Shown here: piece by piece, positions 60,406 through 64,000 of the stretch
Position numbering within the stretch: the stretch's first letter is position 1
Layout of the letters: each line of letters starts with the position of its first letter
Assembly: GCF_000516985.1 (NCBI RefSeq)
Contig: NW_006917093.1
Coordinates: 5,923,013-5,987,012 of the forward strand
Source: Pestalotiopsis fici W106-1
Taxonomy: Eukaryota > Ascomycota > Sordariomycetes > Amphisphaeriales > Sporocadaceae
Direction: 5' to 3'
Length of the DNA stretch: 64,000 bases
The notes under the pieces: generated by a model
What the model was told of the DNA's origin: nothing
The model's database searches: none
What the model saw: only the letters and a program-made list of their open reading frames with translations
Program-made: the position numbers and the translations under genes

Positions 60406-60836
60406 ATGGGAGTAGGCAACAAGCGCACTCTAACCAAAACCCGTCGCAAGACGCGAGACCTCGACCAGATCAAAGCCGACCTGCTCTCCCCAAAACATTT
60501 GTCCCAATGGAAAGACACAAAGCCCAGTGAGGATCTGCCTGGCTTAGGCAAGTGGTACTGCACCGAGTGTGCCAAATGGTTCGAAGGCGAGGCCAGTTTG
60601 GTGCTCCACCGCAAGGGCAAGCCGCACAGAAGAAGGTACGACTACACCAGATCTTATCTCTTTAGCTGTCCACCCTGCCATAATGGCTGACACGTTTCTT
60701 TTTCAGAGTGAAACAACTCAAGGAAGAGCCCTACACGCAGAAGGAAGCCGAAGCAGCTATCGGCTTGACGACCGACAACGTTGGCCCTGTCCAGACTGGC
60801 CACTCAAACGGCAATGAAGTGGTCATGACCACATGA
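60406..60836 (+). CDS. bud20: Zinc-finger pre-60S factor Bud20 (ZNF593 family)
   Basis: Shuttling C2H2 protein that joins pre-60S ribosomes and helps their nuclear export. Exons are 60406-60635 and 60707-60836 (71-nt intron, gtacga...cag); 119 residues, the usual size. The N-terminus is very basic (KRTLTKTRRKTRD) and matches the Bud20 opening. The zinc finger is YCTECAKWFEGEASLVLHRK with Cys52, Cys55, His68 and His74. The second exon gives VKQLKEEPYTQKEAEAA, another conserved block, and an acidic-neutral tail. The start ATG at 60406 is chosen because the conserved motif begins directly there. Confidence 0.93.
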
Positions 60837-61172
60837 TACCCACGCTCTCGAATCCGAAATATCATAACGAGCCTCATTTGCCCAATATTTGTCCTTGACT
60901 TCTGCAACCATGCGATTCGTCCCATACAACTACGCAGAGAGGTTATCACTCCAGCTTTGTTCTGTGCCCGCTCCTCTCTCAATGGACTACCCTCCAGTGA
61001 TGAATTCGAGTCCTATGCAATGAAAATTTCCTTGCGACCAATGTATCTGAGGGACTACCGAGGGGCGGCTTTGCACAGAAATGACCCACAATCAAATAGA
61101 TCATGGGGCTCAATACCAGGCTGACGAGATAGGCCGTCTACCATTTTGATTGGAGGAGTTATTGACCAGCAC
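60837..61172. other. Short convergent intergenic region
   Basis: 3' flanks of bud20 (+) and dam1 (-). Nothing else seen. Confidence 0.6.
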
Positions 61173-62005
61173 TCATCGAAGACCGCGTGCCCTAGGTCGA
61201 ACAAGACCACTTGGACGACCGCGCCCAGCACCTGTGCGGCGTTGAATACCACCACGTGAGCCTGAGGGCAGGCGAGATTGTCGTGTCTCGGAGGACGTCG
61301 TGAACTTCTTTGGCGTCATTTTAGAGGAGGTGGGAGGGGGGTTCTCGACGAATGAAGTGTCCGTGGTCCTGTACACGATCCAAATTTAGTGACTAGGACA
61401 AAATTGATGGCAATGCGAGGCAGCTGAGACGGCTTACATAAATGTAGTTTCACTGTCTGGCTCGCCGCGCTCAGTACTACGCGACCGACCTACTGGGAAG
61501 GGAAACAGTTAATGAGTAGTCAATAAATAATGTGCGAACATGCATACCTGCAGGCTCCGGGTGTTCCTCGTTAATCTTGGCCCGTCGAAAAGATTCGCCT
61601 ATCGGCCCCTGTATCGTGATTCTCTGTCAGTCGCCATGTTCCGAGCATCTATTTTGTGCGTAAAGGAAAGACTCCTTCCCGTGGGCGTACCTCTGGAAAG
61701 TCGACGCAGAAGGCATTCATATTCAGTCCATACAAGAAGCTGGCAAAGCTTTCGCTGAAGCGGGCCAGGCTTTCGTGCATGAGCTGGAAGTGCATCATGT
61801 TGGCCTCGAGGTCGGCCACGGCGTCGGACAGCTCTGCAAAAGCGGGTTCGAACGTGTTTAGAGGAAACGGTTCGCCTCCGCCGACTGAGCGCTGTGCAGA
61901 CTCGCGAAAGGAGGAACGGGACGAGGGTCGAAGAGGCGTCGTCGGTCGCGAAACAGAGCGCGTGCGAGAGTTGGACCTCTTGGCGCTGTTCTGCCCATCG
62001 GCCAT
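61173..62005 (-). CDS. dam1: DASH/DAM1 complex subunit Dam1
   Basis: Outer-kinetochore protein of the DASH ring that couples kinetochores to microtubules; regulated by Aurora kinase in yeast. Exons are 62005-61691, 61608-61548, 61489-61438 and 61368-61173 (introns 82, 58 and 69 nt); 207 residues. The N-terminus is Ser/Arg-rich (RSNSRTRSVSRPTTPLRPSS), with sites of possible phosphorylation. The conserved Dam1 domain is at about 50-105: FAELSDAVADLEANMMHFQL, HESLARFSESFASFLYGLNM and NAFCVDFPE. Exon 2 gives GPIGESFRRAKI. Exon 4 starts TTDTSFVENPPPTSSK, and the tail is Gly/Arg-rich (GRGRPSGLVRPRARG). The start at 62005 gives the expected N-terminus; an in-frame extension upstream lacks conserved sequence. 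Confidence 0.93.
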
Positions 62006-64000
62006 TATGGCTGGAGGTGGTTGTGGTATGCCGGGAATAGGCAGCTTGGCTTTCCCTCGTGGAGAATGAGATTTACCACCAGCACAATACTTTGACTGGT
62101 AAGCTGTAGACGTGGTTATTTCTGCGGGGAGCGACCACAGGTGGTTGAAGATTAGACGGGTTTGTGTATGTAGGTACAATATAAATATCCAAGTGCTTTG
62201 TAGTAGCTTAGGTAACCATGTACCTTGTAGCAGGACCATTGAAGTCTGTACGGGCGAATCAAATAGCATATACCGTGCAGCAACTAAGAACCGTCCATCG
62301 TTAGTACGTAGGCACAATAAGGGAAAACAAAAATAAAATCAACTCCCCAACAATCACCTGGCGCAAATCAAGTTACACTACGGATTTGATTACACATGTT
62401 CTTAATCGTTTAGTGCCCAAAGATTCAAGGTCGTTAAGCTTTCATATAAGAACACCTGATTTACAAGAACCACAATAATCAATACCTTGTTAGGCATTGT
62501 TGTGACTTTCGTACTTTAGCCATTCAATGATATCGCTCACATTCCTCAACCTTTCCCAGGAACTAATAATCCCGCCTACTAGATGCAATTATCTGTGCTT
62601 TTACCGGATGGCTTCATATGTCGAGCCTAATTGCACACTACGACGGCTGCTGCTTAGGGTATGTAATGTAAAGAATGTAAAGATTACGTACCTTACATTA
62701 GATTGAAGACACTATGTACTTACTATATATATATATGCCAGGTTCAGGCCCGGGATCTTGGGATCAAAGAGACTTTCCGGAAAACTTGTTGTCTGCCATC
62801 CGTTCCAGAGGCAGTGTAGGTACAAGCGTATAGGCGAGACACCTATGTAAGGTACATCGGATTTTCTTGGTTATGGTGTACTAAATGTTACTGGTTGATT
62901 ACATGGTGACAGTACTGAACTTGGGCAGGTACACGACGTATATTTCACTTGACAGCCAAGCTGTATGCATTATACAGGCACACACTAGGGCACCTCGGGC
63001 AGATCGATAGACCCGTCGTCACAGGTACGAGTATGCGAGGATTCCACCCAGATTAGCAGTCAGCTTTGTTGGCTTGTCAGCTTGGTCAGTACCTTGGTAC
63101 GCACGAAAATTGATGCGGGGGAACCGAAAATCATAGCATAGACGCGGGAAGAGTGTCGCATTTAGCAATTGCCAGTAGCAAATCCCAACCCGAAAGGGGG
63201 GGGGGGGGGGGGGGGGNNNNNNNNNNNNNNNNNNNNNNNNNNNNNNNNNNNNNNNNNNNNNNNNNNNNNNNNNNNNNNNNNNNNNNNNNNNNNNNNNNNN
63301 NNNNNNNNNNNNNNNNCNCCACCACGCACGCGACCGGCTTCTGCGGAGATGAGCCATTGGACCTTTTTGATGACGACCATGTTTCTACGCGACTCAGCCC
63401 TCCTAGCTCTTTTAGCTCAAACCCCGTCGTGAAGGAGACTAGGTACACAAAAAGCCATACGCCGCCGGCCTTCTCAAGCCTGCCATGTGTTCGGATTGAC
63501 CTAACCTAGACTATATCGTACATCGACCAAAAATCTCGAGTTGTGGTGCTGTACACAACTTGCTCCTCTCGCTTCGGTTTTTGTTCTGCTTCTCCCTCGC
63601 GCGATCGGACAAGAGATCGGCGCACATTGGCAACGGCGCCCGCCTTCCTCCTCCTCCCCCCGGGTGTGACCCCTCTACTACATTAAATGCCGTCAGCAGC
63701 TCTCGCTCGTTCAGATCGCAAAACTTGCTCCAGAGTCATCTTTTTCCGGCTGACTGACATTTGACTCAAAAACACCTGTCGTCTCGGGACTTGAGAATCA
63801 GCATTCACTCACTCACTTGATTGGCGCGTTACCAATCACTAAGCAAACAAGTCTAGTTGCGCCCATCTTCACGTCTTAGACGCCGTAAGCAGCAGCACAG
63901 TGGGCGACCGGAACCCCCACAAACACTCAAGACACATGAGAGCGTTTTCAAAGCGTACAACAATTGCCTACGTCCCCTCGTTCAAAGTGAAACCGTCGAC
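62006..64000. other. dam1 upstream region to window end
   Basis: No supportable gene. It holds the dam1 promoter, a short TA run near 62724-62736, a G-run leading into a scaffold gap (63217-63316), and after about 63500 a CT-rich stretch that could be the leader of a gene beyond the window. Small frames near 63560 are unconvincing. Confidence 0.5.
63217..63316. other. Scaffold gap (100 N) after a G-run
   Basis: Exactly 100 N, preceded by about 21 G (63196-63216) and followed by CNCC with a further N at 63318. Probably a homopolymer-caused assembly break. Confidence 0.99.

Noticed and set aside
63019..63509. Open frames spanning the N gap at 63217
   Set aside because: They consist of poly-Pro/poly-Gly from the G-run and undefined residues; no conserved sequence on either side.
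1..64000. CRISPR arrays, telomere repeats, prophage, toxin or secondary-metabolite genes
   Set aside because: None was seen on reading both strands: no regularly spaced direct repeats, no TTAGGG arrays, no phage proteins, no PKS/NRPS or toxin-like coding sequence.

Overview
This 64 kb window is nuclear chromosomal DNA of a filamentous ascomycete, most likely a Sordariomycete. An order-level guess of Hypocreales is weaker and rests on protein flavour and the TACCTACC/TAGGTA words scattered between genes. The evidence is spliceosomal introns of mostly 54-200 nt with GTAHGT-type donors, a DASH-complex gene, a single large beta-1,3-glucan synthase, a mitochondrial complex I 40 kDa subunit and typical fungal housekeeping proteins. 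I support 17 protein genes and one intron-containing tRNA-Ser. I found no CRISPR array, bacterial operon, intact transposon, secondary-metabolite cluster or defence island.

Left third (1-17 kb): genes for the cell surface. A family 25 glycosyltransferase (+, interrupted by a scaffold gap in a poly-serine tract) is followed on the minus strand by a secreted GH17 glucanase-like wall protein, serine palmitoyltransferase subunit Lcb1 and the 1,3-beta-glucan synthase Fks1. Fks1 carries Tyr instead of Phe at the first residue of echinocandin hot spot 1. A long leader or promoter follows.

Middle (17-45 kb): sparse. Gene-poor blocks (17.5-22.7, 26.1-30.9, 36.8-41.1 kb) separate a SprT/GCNA-like metalloprotease, the Ran-binding protein Mog1, ribosome-assembly protein Rsa3, the SAGA deubiquitinase Ubp8, a LACTB2-like metallo-beta-lactamase protein and a Ytp1-like membrane protein. 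The blocks hold simple repeats, a tRNA-derived Pol III-promoter-like element, and patches that look like decayed or unrecognised coding sequence. tRNA-Ser(UGA) lies at 44.6 kb.

Right third (45.9-62 kb): dense housekeeping genes: NDUFA9/NUO40 (with a 14-nt microexon) divergent from proteasome subunit Rpn9, then GPI-transamidase subunit Gaa1, rhomboid protease Rbd2, mitochondrial aconitase (with a 438-nt polypurine intron), pre-60S factor Bud20 and kinetochore subunit Dam1.

Exon boundaries were derived by hand from splice consensus, phase and conserved protein context; every multi-exon model except the gapped glycosyltransferase sums to a whole number of codons. Three 100-N scaffold gaps (1271, 43684, 63217) all sit in simple repeats. 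I see no convincing novel biological system; the best leads are the Fks1 hot-spot residue, the possible cryptic or decayed gene at 28.2-29.7 kb, the Pol III-like element at 27.04 kb and the splicing oddities.
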